Source: Candidatus Haliotispira prima
GTDB taxonomy: Bacteria > Spirochaetota > Spirochaetia > SP-2023
DNA length: 64,000 nt
Assembly (NCBI GenBank): GCA_029867005.1
Contig: CP123443.1
Location: 3,187,736-3,251,735, forward strand
Direction: 5' to 3'
A program made the translations under genes and the position numbers. This document shows positions 9,581 through 18,968 of this stretch, piece by piece. The notes beneath the pieces were generated by a model that was not told the origin of the DNA, made no database searches, and saw nothing but the letters and a program-made list of their open reading frames with translations. The number at the start of each line of letters is the position of its first letter. Position 1 is the first letter of the stretch.

Positions 9581-11486
9581 AATTGATATTACCGAGCTTC
9601 GATACTGGATCTATATAGTTATTCTGGCTCTGTTCTTTTTGATCTGGTTTGTGAAGCTGTTCAGCCTGCAAATTTTGCAGGGTGCGACCTATGCTTCTGA
9701 AGCGGTGCAAATTACCGAGCGCAAGGAACGTCTGAGTGCCAAGCGCGGCCTGATATATTATAATGATGACCGGACACCCATTGTCAACAACATTGATATT
9801 TTTACTGTTTACCTGACTCCGGCCCACGTACCTGAGGGGCAGTTGGCGAAGATCCTGGATTTGTTGAGTCCAATACTGGACATGAGTCAAGGTAAGCTGG
9901 AGGGCAAAATTGCTGCCCGTAAGAATCTGTTACAGCCAATCGAGCTGAAAGATGATGTTCATATTGATGTAATCAAACAAATTGCCGAACGCCGGGAACG
10001 CTTGCCGGGAATTAGTTATACCAGCCATCCGGAACGGAACCTGATCGATGAAGGCTCCATCATTCACATCGTTGGCTATGTCGGTAAGATTTCTGACTAT
10101 GAATTGGAAGTGCTGTACAATGACCAATATCAGAAGGATACCAGCATTGGTAAGACCGGCATCGAACAGTACTACGACACGATTCTGCGCGGCTATGACG
10201 GCAGCCGTATCCAGATTGTCGATGCCAAGGGCAATATGCTGGACGAGCGCATCGATCCGCCAAAGACAGGCTTATCCCTGACGTTGTCCGTAGACCGCAA
10301 GATTCAAAAACTGGCGGAAGATGCTTTGGGTGACCGTGTCGGTAGCGCGATCGTACTTCGCCCGGCCACCGGAGAAATTCTGGCCATGGTTTCAACGCCT
10401 TGGTACAAGTTGTCGGATTTTGACAGCAGCAAGCGTTTTCAGGAAGTAATCAACGACCCGCGCACGCCCCTGATCAACCGCACTATACAGTCGCAGTACC
10501 CGCCCGCCTCGACTTTCAAGCTGGTCACAGCAACAGCAATGCTGGGTGAACGCAGTTTTTCCCCGACCGAGTATATTTTTGACCCCGGCTATTGGCGATT
10601 GGGTAACAGGTTGTTCCGCTGCTGGTTGCGCGGCGGACACGGCAACGAAAATCTGGTCGATGCAATTGCGGACTCATGTAATGTCTATTTTGGTGTTGTC
10701 GGCGTGCGTTATGTGGGCGAAGAGAATATTACTAAATATGCCCGGAAGTATGGCTTTGGCCAATTGACTGAAGTCGATTTACCGGGAGAAGTGAATGGCT
10801 TTGTGCCAAGTCAGGAATGGAAGTATCGTACTTACAATCAAATATGGACTCAGGGCGACACTCTGAATATTTCTATCGGTCAGGGTTTTATGTTGGTAAC
10901 ACCGCTCCAAGTTGCTGTATATACTTCTGCTATTGTTAATAAAGGGCTGGCTTACAAGCCTTCATTGTTGAAAAAAATCCATAACGAATATAGCCGGGAA
11001 GACGGAGACAGCAGTATCTCCGAGCCGGAGATCCTCTATGATATGCAGCTGGATGCCGGTATTTTCGAGCAGATCATGTACGGTATGCGCCAAACGGTTG
11101 TACACGGAACCGCACGCGGTTCCGTGTACAATGGCGTTGTCGATGTCGCTGCCAAAACCGGGACGGCTGAAATCGGTCTAAGCACGAACTGGCATTCCTG
11201 GTTTACCTCTTTTGGTCCCTACGAGACGGATGATCCGTTGAAACGGGTCGTGGTCGTCACCCAAGTGGAGGCCGACCCTACAGCACCCAAGGAAAATTAT
11301 AATTGGTGGGCACCCCGAGCTGCCGACATTATTTTTCGCGGGATCTTCGCCGATGAGAATTACGAAGAAGTCTGGCTCAACTACAAAAAACGGAAAGTCT
11401 GGTACCACCCCCTGATGAAGGTGCCGGAAAACTATCGAGAGGAGCAGGAAGTGGTCGCTGAGACGACAAAGCCTGAATCACTTTGA
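9567..11486 (+). CDS. mrdA: Penicillin-binding protein 2 (elongasome transpeptidase)
   Basis: Cross-links peptidoglycan during cell elongation, partner of RodA. 639 aa. Single N-terminal membrane anchor (about 13-33), then the dimerisation domain and the transpeptidase domain. Active-site motifs: SxxK in PASTFKL (Ser about 314), SxN in DSCNVYFG (about 368) and KTG in AAKTGTAEIG (about 530). At DNA level a 14-nt palindrome (ACACGGAACCGCACGCGGTTCCGTGT region near 11102-11129) lies inside the gene. Confidence 0.96.
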   Translation: MAQSKIDITELRYWIYIVILALFFLIWFVKLFSLQILQGATYASEAVQITERKERLSAKRGLIYYNDDRTPIVNNIDIFTVYLTPAHVPEGQLAKILDLLSPILDMSQGKLEGKIAARKNLLQPIELKDDVHIDVIKQIAERRERLPGISYTSHPERNLIDEGSIIHIVGYVGKISDYELEVLYNDQYQKDTSIGKTGIEQYYDTILRGYDGSRIQIVDAKGNMLDERIDPPKTGLSLTLSVDRKIQKLAEDALGDRVGSAIVLRPATGEILAMVSTPWYKLSDFDSSKRFQEVINDPRTPLINRTIQSQYPPASTFKLVTATAMLGERSFSPTEYIFDPGYWRLGNRLFRCWLRGGHGNENLVDAIADSCNVYFGVVGVRYVGEENITKYARKYGFGQLTEVDLPGEVNGFVPSQEWKYRTYNQIWTQGDTLNISIGQGFMLVTPLQVAVYTSAIVNKGLAYKPSLLKKIHNEYSREDGDSSISEPEILYDMQLDAGIFEQIMYGMRQTVVHGTARGSVYNGVVDVAAKTGTAEIGLSTNWHSWFTSFGPYETDDPLKRVVVVTQVEADPTAPKENYNWWAPRAADIIFRGIFADENYEEVWLNYKKRKVWYHPLMKVPENYREEQEVVAETTKPESL

Positions 11487-11618
11487 ATATTCGGAAATCC
11501 GGAAACAGAGAGGAAGCGTTGGACGGGGAAGTATCGGACGGAGAAGCATCGGACAGCGGTCAAAGTTTCCTGGCAAAGTTTTCCGGCCATGTTTGCGGAA
11601 GTGTGAGAAAGAGAACGG

Positions 11619-12953
11619 ATGGTTGCCATGCTGCGTAACTTACAGGAACATCCGATAGATATTATTTTGGTTGTGTCTACGGCCCTTCTGTTGCTGATAG
11701 GGGAGGTCTACATATTTTCCAGCAGTATCGCCGCAGATGGCAATATAGAGAACTACCAGTTTCTGCGTCAGTTGATTTGGATCATTGGCGGTCTGGGTAT
11801 GATGATTTTGTTCGCCCGTATCAAGCTGGATTTCTTGTTGGCCTACAGTTCCCAACTCTATTATACGGTGATGCTGGTTCTCTTGCTCACCGGTTTATTG
11901 GCTTCGAGCCGCAACGGAACACGGGCTTGGATGGGATTCTTTGGTTTGGGTATCCAACCCTCGGAATTTGCCAAGTTTTCTTACATCATTTTCGTGAGCA
12001 GATACCTTGGCTCGCGCAACGAAGAAGAGCGTCCCGGCATTGTCACTCTTTTGGTCAGTCTGGGCATCACTATTCTGCCAATGGGTCTGGTGGTCTTCCA
12101 GGGCGATATCGGGACGGCTTCGGTGTTTGCCCCGATCTGGTTTATCAGCCTCTATGTTATGGGCGGCAACTTCTTTTTGCTCAATCATTTGTTTTTGTTT
12201 GGAGGGCTGTTGACAGCCCTGTTGTTTTTGCAGATTTGGGAGCCCCACGCCGAAATTGGCAGTTTGATTTGGAATTTGGCCCATGTCTTTACTGTACCTC
12301 AGACCTTTATGACCTATATGATCGGGCTGGGTCTGTTGTTGCTACCGGCTCTGGGTGGCTTAATCTATTTTAAATCCTCGATATACCGGGTGGCACTGAG
12401 TGTCATTGTGTTGCTGTTTTCCGCCTCCATAATTACTTGGTTTTTAAACTCGTGGATGCGGCCTTATATGAAGGACCGTATCGTCAGTTTCCTGAATCCG
12501 GATTTGGATAAGCTGGATTCGGGCTGGAACCTGACTCAGTCCCTGCGAGCCATCGGTTCCGGAGGGATGTGGGGCAAGGGCTATTTGAAGGGCCTGATTG
12601 CACATTACGGCTATTTGCCGGAGCAAAGCCAGAGCACGGACTTCCTGTTTGCTGTCATCGGAGAGGAAGGTGGTCTGGTGATTGCGACACTGGTATTTGT
12701 CTGCTATTTTGTTCTGATTCTGCGCATGATTCTAATCGCCAGAATTTGTGAAGATTTGGTGCTTCGTTCCATAGTCATCGCTATTTCGGCCATGTTCTTC
12801 TTCCACTTCCTCCAAAATGTGGGGATGACCATTCACTTGGTACCAATCACGGGAATCCCTTTACTGTTGGTCTCTTACGGTGGTTCTTCTCTGGTTACGG
12901 CGATGGCCTTGCTGGGTTTGGTGTTAAATATCCACGCTCAGCGCAAGATATAA
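11619..12953 (+). CDS. rodA: Peptidoglycan glycosyltransferase RodA (SEDS family)
   Basis: Polymerises lipid II glycan chains together with PBP2. 444 aa with about ten membrane helices. SEDS features: NGTRAWMGFFGLGIQPSEFAK, the extracellular GSGGMWGKGYLKG, EQSQSTDFLFAVIGEEGG with the conserved Asp, and the C-terminal VPITGIPLLLVSYGGSS. ATG 11619, with an alternative ATG at 11628. Last gene of the rod cluster, closed by a hairpin at 12968. Confidence 0.95.
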   Translation: MVAMLRNLQEHPIDIILVVSTALLLLIGEVYIFSSSIAADGNIENYQFLRQLIWIIGGLGMMILFARIKLDFLLAYSSQLYYTVMLVLLLTGLLASSRNGTRAWMGFFGLGIQPSEFAKFSYIIFVSRYLGSRNEEERPGIVTLLVSLGITILPMGLVVFQGDIGTASVFAPIWFISLYVMGGNFFLLNHLFLFGGLLTALLFLQIWEPHAEIGSLIWNLAHVFTVPQTFMTYMIGLGLLLLPALGGLIYFKSSIYRVALSVIVLLFSASIITWFLNSWMRPYMKDRIVSFLNPDLDKLDSGWNLTQSLRAIGSGGMWGKGYLKGLIAHYGYLPEQSQSTDFLFAVIGEEGGLVIATLVFVCYFVLILRMILIARICEDLVLRSIVIAISAMFFFHFLQNVGMTIHLVPITGIPLLLVSYGGSSLVTAMALLGLVLNIHAQRKI

Positions 12954-12967
12954 GATATCTTTAGATC

Positions 12968-12994
12968 GCAGAGGGGCTCTCCTCTGCTTTATTT
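12968..12994 (+). terminator. Rho-independent terminator after rodA
   Basis: GCAGAGG (12968-12974) pairs with CCTCTGC (12981-12987) around a 6-nt loop, followed by TTTATTT. It separates the rod cluster from the next gene. Confidence 0.75.
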
Positions 12995-13008
12995 GAGCCC
13001 TCGGTCAT

Positions 13009-14484
13009 ATGGCAGAATTTTCCGAAAGAAGTATAAGAATGGAATTAATTTACATAGAATTAGACAGACAGGTGGTAGCTGAGCGTTTTGGTAAGTCCGG
13101 AGAGACGGGCGAAGAACCGGATTTGGTTTCCGGAAAACTGCCGTTCGACCCGGAGATACCCCTGCCCTATATTTTGCGCCAAGACTCCAATCGGAGTTTG
13201 GAACAGCATGGTACGGAAGATAGCGAGACCGCATCGTCGCTGGACTGGAACAGTGTTGTCGACGGTATTTTGTATGTTGTCTTGTACGAGCCTAAACACG
13301 AGTATGGCAATTATTACAGAGATTTTCTACTGACATTGGAGCCGGAACTGCCCCATATTTTACAGGATCGTTTGCGCGACCAGTATGAGGAAAAACTTTG
13401 GCTGCATGCGCGGGACACGGTCAGAATATTGCTGTTTTTGTTGCCGGGTGAAACTTGGCCGTTGCTGGAACTGTGTTATCTGTACGAGCAGGAGGCAGAA
13501 AATGCTTTGTCGGAGCACCGTTTCGCAGCCTGCAACGAGGCTTGGAATTTGGCAGCTTTAGGTTACCGTCAGTTGTCCGAACGGGATGATGCGGATGCGA
13601 AATGCTATTTTCAAGTGGGTTATTACTACTTGCAATGCTGGAACTATCCGGCCGCATATCAGGCATTCGTCTCAGCTCAACAGTTGATGTTGTCGCCGGA
13701 GCATCCACTGTGGGGCAGGTGCCATGATCAATTGCAAAAGATAAAGCTGTTTGAGCCGCCGGAGAGAAGCAGAAAGCCACGGCGGAAATCTTTGGGAGAA
13801 CCTGAGGAAAAGTTTGGGGAAAAGTTGACGGAAAAGCCTCCGGAAAAACCCCTGAGTCTCCGCTGGAGCCGGATTTTGGGTAGTTTACAGCGTGCTCTGG
13901 GTGCCGAAAGAGGCACCCGGAGAAATGGCTTGGAACCGAAGGATGGTACAGATGAGACAGGTCAGGAAGATCAATGGGATTCTTTTGAGGATTCGGAGGA
14001 CCTAACCGGTAAAAGTCTGTGGCTTCGGTCCATAAATGAACTGGATGAAATGCTGCGCGAGCAACCATACAGTGGCTGCCTGTGGTATATACGGGGTCTT
14101 TGCCTTCTCTATGGCTCCGATGGAGTGGTCCTGCGCGGTTTGCCCATATCAACGGTGCCCACGGTGGGGGAGTCCGGAGACAACGACCGGGCTTCCGGGC
14201 CTGCCTGTCGGGCCTTTCTCAAAGCCAAAGAGTTGGGCTGGACTGCGACACCGGAATGGCTGTTGCCATACTACTTGGGGTTGAGTCTCTATCTGGAGGG
14301 CTTGTACCGGGAGGCCGAACGCAGTTTTATGGAAGTCTTACAGCACGATACGCAGCACAGTGCTACACTGTACTGGCTCGAAAAACTCTATTCGGACATC
14401 CAGGATAGGCGTAGTACCCAGTATCAGGCACTATTACAGACTTTGGACCCGGAGTTTCCCGATCTGATTCAGACCTTTATCTGA
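13009..14484 (+). CDS. Uncharacterised TPR-like cytoplasmic protein
   Basis: 491 aa, no signal peptide or membrane helix. Two blocks look like degenerate helical (TPR-like) repeats: about 165-245 (ACNEAWNLAALGYRQL, YYYLQCWNYPAAYQAFVSA) and about 420-480 (YYLGLSLYLEGLYREAERSF). Between them is a hydrophilic low-complexity linker rich in Arg, Lys, Glu and Pro (about 248-330). Function not recognised. It lies between the rod cluster and era. ATG 13009 lacks a strong ribosome-binding site, and ATG 13039 is an alternative. Confidence 0.7.
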   Translation: MAEFSERSIRMELIYIELDRQVVAERFGKSGETGEEPDLVSGKLPFDPEIPLPYILRQDSNRSLEQHGTEDSETASSLDWNSVVDGILYVVLYEPKHEYGNYYRDFLLTLEPELPHILQDRLRDQYEEKLWLHARDTVRILLFLLPGETWPLLELCYLYEQEAENALSEHRFAACNEAWNLAALGYRQLSERDDADAKCYFQVGYYYLQCWNYPAAYQAFVSAQQLMLSPEHPLWGRCHDQLQKIKLFEPPERSRKPRRKSLGEPEEKFGEKLTEKPPEKPLSLRWSRILGSLQRALGAERGTRRNGLEPKDGTDETGQEDQWDSFEDSEDLTGKSLWLRSINELDEMLREQPYSGCLWYIRGLCLLYGSDGVVLRGLPISTVPTVGESGDNDRASGPACRAFLKAKELGWTATPEWLLPYYLGLSLYLEGLYREAERSFMEVLQHDTQHSATLYWLEKLYSDIQDRRSTQYQALLQTLDPEFPDLIQTFI

Positions 14485-14551
14485 GATGGGAGATTCTGAT
14501 TGAAACAAAAGTCTCCCGTAAAAGAAACAAAAGAAGTAAGAGGAAGAACAG

Positions 14552-15697
14552 ATGAATGATAAACCGGTGCAGCCTGTGTCCTCTGAATCCCCTGCGTCCG
14601 CCAAATTTCCCACGCCTCCTGCGTCCTCCGCAGGTTTTCATTCCGGTTTTGTGGCCTTGGTGGGGCGACCTTCTGCGGGCAAATCAACCCTGTTGAACGC
14701 CTTGTGCGGGGAGAAGGTTGCGATTATTTCGCCCAAGCCGCAAACTACAAGGAATGTGATCCGGGGTATCGTCAATCGGCCCTCTGCCCAGTTCGTTTTT
14801 CTTGATACGCCGGGTTTTACCGAGAATGAAGATTTTCTGTCCACACAATTGCGCGAAGAACTGCGCAGTGCGGTGCGCAAAGCCGAAGCGATTCTGTACC
14901 TGTTGGATTTGAGCCGCCCCGTGCCCGCATCCACAGAATCCGTCCGGGTGGGGGAATACGGAAGTGACGGACAAGGACAGGGCTCTGTTTCTGAAGAAGA
15001 AGGTCTGTTGTCCCTGTTACGAGATGTCCTGGACCGGCAGGCACGACCACTCTGTCTGGCTCTGAACAAGACGGACCTGCTGCCGGATGCGGCGCAGCGG
15101 CAGCAGCGCATCGCCGAATATCTGAAACTGGTGAAACAGTACTTCCCCGATCTGCCAATGTCCTGTTGTTTTGAACTTTCGGCGAAGAAAGAGGATGGCT
15201 TGGAAGAGGTGCTACAGCACCTCTGTTTGCAAGTGCCGGAAGGAGAACCGCTCTACGATACCGATGTCTACACCGATCAAGAGCCACAGTTTCGCATCCG
15301 GGAATTGATCCGCGAACAGGCCCTATCGTTTTGTGGCCGGGAACTGCCCTATGCCTTGTACGTCGAGGTAGTCGATCTGGAATACCGCCCCTTTGCCGAA
15401 TTCGATAATGCCACCGGGCGGGAAGCCTTTGATCGAAAAGCCTGTGATCCCAAAGCCCATGATTCGGAAAGCCAAAGTCATGGCCAAGATCAAGGTCAAG
15501 ATCAGGGTCTCTGGGTGCGGGCCTTTTTACAGGTAGAACGGGAATCACAAAAAGGCATTCTGATTGGCAAAGGGGGAAACCGCATTCGCGAAATCCGCAA
15601 GCGCAGTACGAAGGCTGTGCGGATGAAGTTTGGTTGTCCGGTACAGCTGGATTTACAGGTAAAAGTCGATTATAAATGGCGGCGCAAGCACCGCTAA
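14552..15697 (+). CDS. era: GTPase Era
   Basis: Ribosome-associated GTPase for 16S rRNA/30S maturation. G1 GRPSAGKST (about 36), the switch region PQTTRN, G3 DTPG, G4 NKTD and G5 ELSAKKEDG are all present, followed by the KH domain with GILIGKGGNRIREI near the C-terminus. At 381 aa it is about 80 residues longer than usual. The extra length is a Pro/Ser N-terminal extension, an insertion before G4, and a Gln/Asp/Gly-rich insertion inside the KH domain (about 290-322). The start follows AGAGGAAG. Confidence 0.95.
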   Translation: MNDKPVQPVSSESPASAKFPTPPASSAGFHSGFVALVGRPSAGKSTLLNALCGEKVAIISPKPQTTRNVIRGIVNRPSAQFVFLDTPGFTENEDFLSTQLREELRSAVRKAEAILYLLDLSRPVPASTESVRVGEYGSDGQGQGSVSEEEGLLSLLRDVLDRQARPLCLALNKTDLLPDAAQRQQRIAEYLKLVKQYFPDLPMSCCFELSAKKEDGLEEVLQHLCLQVPEGEPLYDTDVYTDQEPQFRIRELIREQALSFCGRELPYALYVEVVDLEYRPFAEFDNATGREAFDRKACDPKAHDSESQSHGQDQGQDQGLWVRAFLQVERESQKGILIGKGGNRIREIRKRSTKAVRMKFGCPVQLDLQVKVDYKWRRKHR

Positions 15698-15774
15698 GCA
15701 AGCATTTCCGAGAATGTGGAACAACTTCCCGGAAGTCACATTCTCAAAATCATCAGGGTAGATTGAGCCAGAAT

Positions 15775-17106
15775 ATGGGATTAACCGAATTCGATTCAGG
15801 AAACTTTCACCATTTTTTCGCTTTGCCTCCGGGTCTGACTGGTGCGACACCGTCCGCAATTCTGCGGCAAAATTACCCCTGTTTTTTGTTTGTACTTGAC
15901 AAGAGGGGCCGCTTAGGTTGTTTGGACACATTGGATATATTGGGTAATTTGAGTCGCTCGGATAACTCGGGGAATCTGCGGCAAGCCGGAAATTTGTTGG
16001 ACGTAGTTCCATGCCGGAAACAGGAGCTGCGCGAGGATAGAGAAGCGGATTCTGAGCAGGAAGAGACGTTTTGGGAAGGCTTGGCGGGGTTCCGACTGTT
16101 TGCTTTTGTCAGCGGGCGGGCCGAAGTCCGGGACTTGGATAATTTGCATGTTTTGGCATCTTTGCCGCAGCCGGATACAGAAATTGCGCTATGCCTCTTT
16201 TCGGTAAAGGATCGGCTAGAGGAGTCAGAGCGAGGCCGGAAGTTGTTGTCACAGTTGGGTTTTGTGGATTGGTTGCCCTTCCGCCGGCTTTTTGCCGTTT
16301 GCCCGGGCTGGCAGCAAGGGCTTTTATCGAGGGCCGGTGAACTGGCCTATTTCGACCGGGAGTTTCAGTTTTGCAGCACCTGCGCCGGAAAGCTGGCATG
16401 GTTGGAGCAGGAATTTGGCAAGTGCTGTAGTCGGTGCGCAGCCCTGTTCTTCCCGCGCCGGGACCCTTCGGTCATTGCTCTGATTTGTGGCCGGCGAAAG
16501 GAAGGAGAACCGGAGGCTCAACAGTCCGAACATCCGGCGGACGGAACCGAGAAACGAGGAGAAGCGGGACGGAAGGGAGAAAAGGCGCAGGGAGAGGCAA
16601 ACGAAGAAGCACAAGAATGGTTGTTGTTGGCCCACAATTATCGTTTTCGCAGCCGGATGTTCAGCCTGATCGCAGGTTTTGTTGAGGCCGGGGAAAATCT
16701 GGAGCAGGCTCTGTTGCGTGAAGCTTGGGAAGAGGCAAGGGTGCGGCTGGAAGGCATACAATACCTCCGTTCCCGGACTTGGCCGCAGATGCATTCTCTG
16801 ATGTGTGGTTTTCTGGCCCGCAGCAGGGACGGGCTTCCGTTCGGTCGGCCGGATGGACGGGAAATTGCCTCTTTGCTGTGGATAGAGCGCGGGGACATAC
16901 AGAGCTATCTATTGGGAGACAAGCAGCATTCGGAACATGGTCAGGACCCGCAGCAGACGTTGCTCTATTCTTTGGACTGCTGTCAGACCGCCTATTTTTA
17001 TCGCGATGCGGAAGGGCAAACAGAGCCTCAAACCGAAAGAACCTTTTGCCTGCCGGACCGGGGTACCGTCGCCCGGAAACTGATAGAACAATGGGCTTGG
17101 CCCTGA
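15775..17106 (+). CDS. nudC: NADH pyrophosphatase NudC-type Nudix hydrolase
   Basis: Hydrolyses NAD(H) and may remove NAD caps from RNA. It has a zinc ribbon (CSTC and CCSRC pairs), the FFPRRDPSVIALI strand and a Nudix box GFVEAGENLEQALLREAWEE. The NudC-specific SQPWPFPxS motif appears in diverged form as SRTWPQMHSLM. Oddities: the Nudix glycine after EEx is Arg (EEARV), and a ~45-residue charged insertion separates the zinc ribbon from the Nudix domain. The frame opens at 15676, overlapping era, but those 33 residues look non-native, so I prefer ATG 15775. Confidence 0.85.
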   Translation: MGLTEFDSGNFHHFFALPPGLTGATPSAILRQNYPCFLFVLDKRGRLGCLDTLDILGNLSRSDNSGNLRQAGNLLDVVPCRKQELREDREADSEQEETFWEGLAGFRLFAFVSGRAEVRDLDNLHVLASLPQPDTEIALCLFSVKDRLEESERGRKLLSQLGFVDWLPFRRLFAVCPGWQQGLLSRAGELAYFDREFQFCSTCAGKLAWLEQEFGKCCSRCAALFFPRRDPSVIALICGRRKEGEPEAQQSEHPADGTEKRGEAGRKGEKAQGEANEEAQEWLLLAHNYRFRSRMFSLIAGFVEAGENLEQALLREAWEEARVRLEGIQYLRSRTWPQMHSLMCGFLARSRDGLPFGRPDGREIASLLWIERGDIQSYLLGDKQHSEHGQDPQQTLLYSLDCCQTAYFYRDAEGQTEPQTERTFCLPDRGTVARKLIEQWAWP

Positions 17107-17204
17107 TTTTGGTACTAGTCTTCGGATCGGGAGGAACTCTGAATCGGCTCGGAGACGTTTGCGGGATTTCGGGAATCATTCCGATCCGGACGGGGAGTAA
17201 TTGT

Positions 17205-18083
17205 ATGAAAAAAAAATGGGAAAGAGCGTTTTATTTCGGCAGAAAAATTGTCGTCTACGGTGCCACAGGAGGCTTAGGTGAAGCCCTTTGTCGGGAGATT
17301 TACGGCAATGTGACCAAGTTGGTCCTGGCCGGGCGCAATATCGAAAAGTTGCGGACCCTAAAACAAAGCCTGGAAGAGAATCCTGTGGACGACCGTACTC
17401 AAAACACGGAATTAGAGTTGTGGGTTGTGGATACTTCGATGGACAAATTTGCTCATCGGGTCCGACAGGGGCAGTTCGATGGTTTCATCGTGGCTACGGG
17501 CATAACCTCCTACCGGGAATTTTGTGTGGAAGATCAGCGGGCGGTTTCTCCGGATATCGTGCCGGAAGTTAGGTACAAGACTTGGCAGGACTATGAGGAA
17601 TTGCTGCAAGTCAATCTGGCTGACGTTGTGCGGCTGGCCTTGGAACTGCTGCCCCATTTCCGCCAAAGACAAGGGTTCTTCCATATTGCGGGCAGTTATA
17701 GCTGCATTTTCCCGGTGCCCTACCAAGCTCTCTATTCTGCCAGCAAAGCGGCCTTGCTGACCTTCGTCCAAGCCGTGAATCGCGAGCAGGAAGCGGAATT
17801 CGGTGTAGATAAAGTGCGCGGTCTGTTGAGTATTTCACTGATCGGGGGTATGGCAACCAATATGTACTACGGGAGCGATTTGCACAAACAGTTTGCCACC
17901 TTTGAAGGATTGTTTATTGCCGCCCCACAAAAAATTGCCATCAGCTTGCTGAGAGGTATTGCCCGCAGGCAGCAGATTATCACAGTGAAAGCGGCGGGTT
18001 TTCTTACGTATCACTTTGTCAGGCGGCTGCCGGCAAAGTGGATCAGTTACGGCCTGTTGCGTGCCTATCAGCCAAAGCACTGA
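17205..18083 (+). CDS. SDR-family oxidoreductase
   Basis: Short-chain dehydrogenase/reductase. Rossmann glycine motif in VVYGATGGLGEALCREI, LAGRNIEKL for NADP-type binding, a Ser in HIAGSYS and the catalytic YSASK (Tyr-x-x-x-Lys). About 290 aa. The substrate cannot be told from sequence; hydrophobic C-terminal residues may allow membrane association. ATG 17205 has GGGGAG 8 nt upstream. The frame is open far upstream through nudC, but that part is out of frame with nudC and spurious. Confidence 0.85.
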   Translation: MKKKWERAFYFGRKIVVYGATGGLGEALCREIYGNVTKLVLAGRNIEKLRTLKQSLEENPVDDRTQNTELELWVVDTSMDKFAHRVRQGQFDGFIVATGITSYREFCVEDQRAVSPDIVPEVRYKTWQDYEELLQVNLADVVRLALELLPHFRQRQGFFHIAGSYSCIFPVPYQALYSASKAALLTFVQAVNREQEAEFGVDKVRGLLSISLIGGMATNMYYGSDLHKQFATFEGLFIAAPQKIAISLLRGIARRQQIITVKAAGFLTYHFVRRLPAKWISYGLLRAYQPKH

Positions 18084-18311
18084 TGCTGTTAAGTCCGGGA
18101 GATGTCTCCATTAGGGCAAAAACAGGTATAGCGTTATCTCCAAGCAGAAAATGCCGCCGGCTGAAAATGCAGTGTGGAGCCCTGTTTCATATTGTATGTA
18201 AGCTTCCTGATTCCTGATTCTTCGTCGTTCTTCGTTCCCGCATTTGTCCCCTATCCGCAGCGCTTGACCCTTGAGGCCATTCTTGCAATGATGGTACCGT
18301 TATTTTATAGC

Positions 18312-18384
18312 GGGCTGTAGCGCAGAGGTTAGCGTACAAGTCTGGGGGACTTGTGGTCGGTGGTTCGAGTCCACCCAGCCCGAT
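18312..18384 (+). tRNA. tRNA-Pro (anticodon GGG)
   Basis: Acceptor CGGGCTG pairs perfectly with CAGCCCG, the anticodon stem CAAGT/ACTTG encloses the loop CTGGGGG (anticodon GGG), and the T arm is GGTGG-TTCGAGT-CCACC. Discriminator A at 18384. CCA is not encoded. An antisense frame over this locus is spurious. Confidence 0.95.
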
Positions 18385-18968
18385 TTGCATTCCTTCCATT
18401 TCCATTTTTCGATTTGAGTAAATAGCGGGTAAAGATGAGGCCCGTTGCCCGGGTTGGCCCGGATCGGGCGTACTATTCGACTATTGTATTGTCCAATCTT
18501 GGTCTTGTTTGGCTTTATTTGGTCTTGGCGGTTTGCTTTCCATTTTTGAGATTATTCCCCACAATTTTTCCTGTTTTTCCCGGATTTTATGCAGGTTTCT
18601 ATATGGATTTCTATTGTGAATGATTCGTGGAAGTTCTTATGCATACTTTTTGAAAAATTCAGAAAAAACTAATTTGCGGTACGTTCTCTCTAAAAGACTT
18701 GTGTCATTGTCTTAGCTAAATTTTCTTCACAATTTTTTACAATTTTTCACCTTCCTCAAATGTATCTTCTCTGCCGGTAAACAGTCCCTATCGCTCTATT
18801 TTCTTGTGGTAATGCCATATGGATTGGTCTTTGAGGGACTGTCCGGGTGCCTTGCCCCGATTGGTTTAGTCAACTACATTAGTGATGCAGAAGACTGCCT
18901 GTGATATACCTGTTCTGCAAATATATATCGTGGTGTAGTCTGAAATTATTGAACATCATCAGGGAGTA
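18385..18968 (+). other. tRNA-Pro to rny intergenic region
   Basis: 584 bases, AT-rich, with several T-runs. A 62-codon hydrophobic frame at 18435 has no ribosome-binding site, and I do not call it. The rny promoter presumably lies here, but I could not identify one with confidence. Confidence 0.5.

Noticed and set aside
16725..17204. Long N-terminal extension of the SDR gene through nudC
   Set aside because: It is the nudC sequence read in another frame; ATG 17205 with GGGGAG is the better start.
18187..18405. Minus-strand 72-codon frame with GLEPPT-like sequence
   Set aside because: It is the antisense of tRNA-Pro; such frames are common false calls over tRNA genes.
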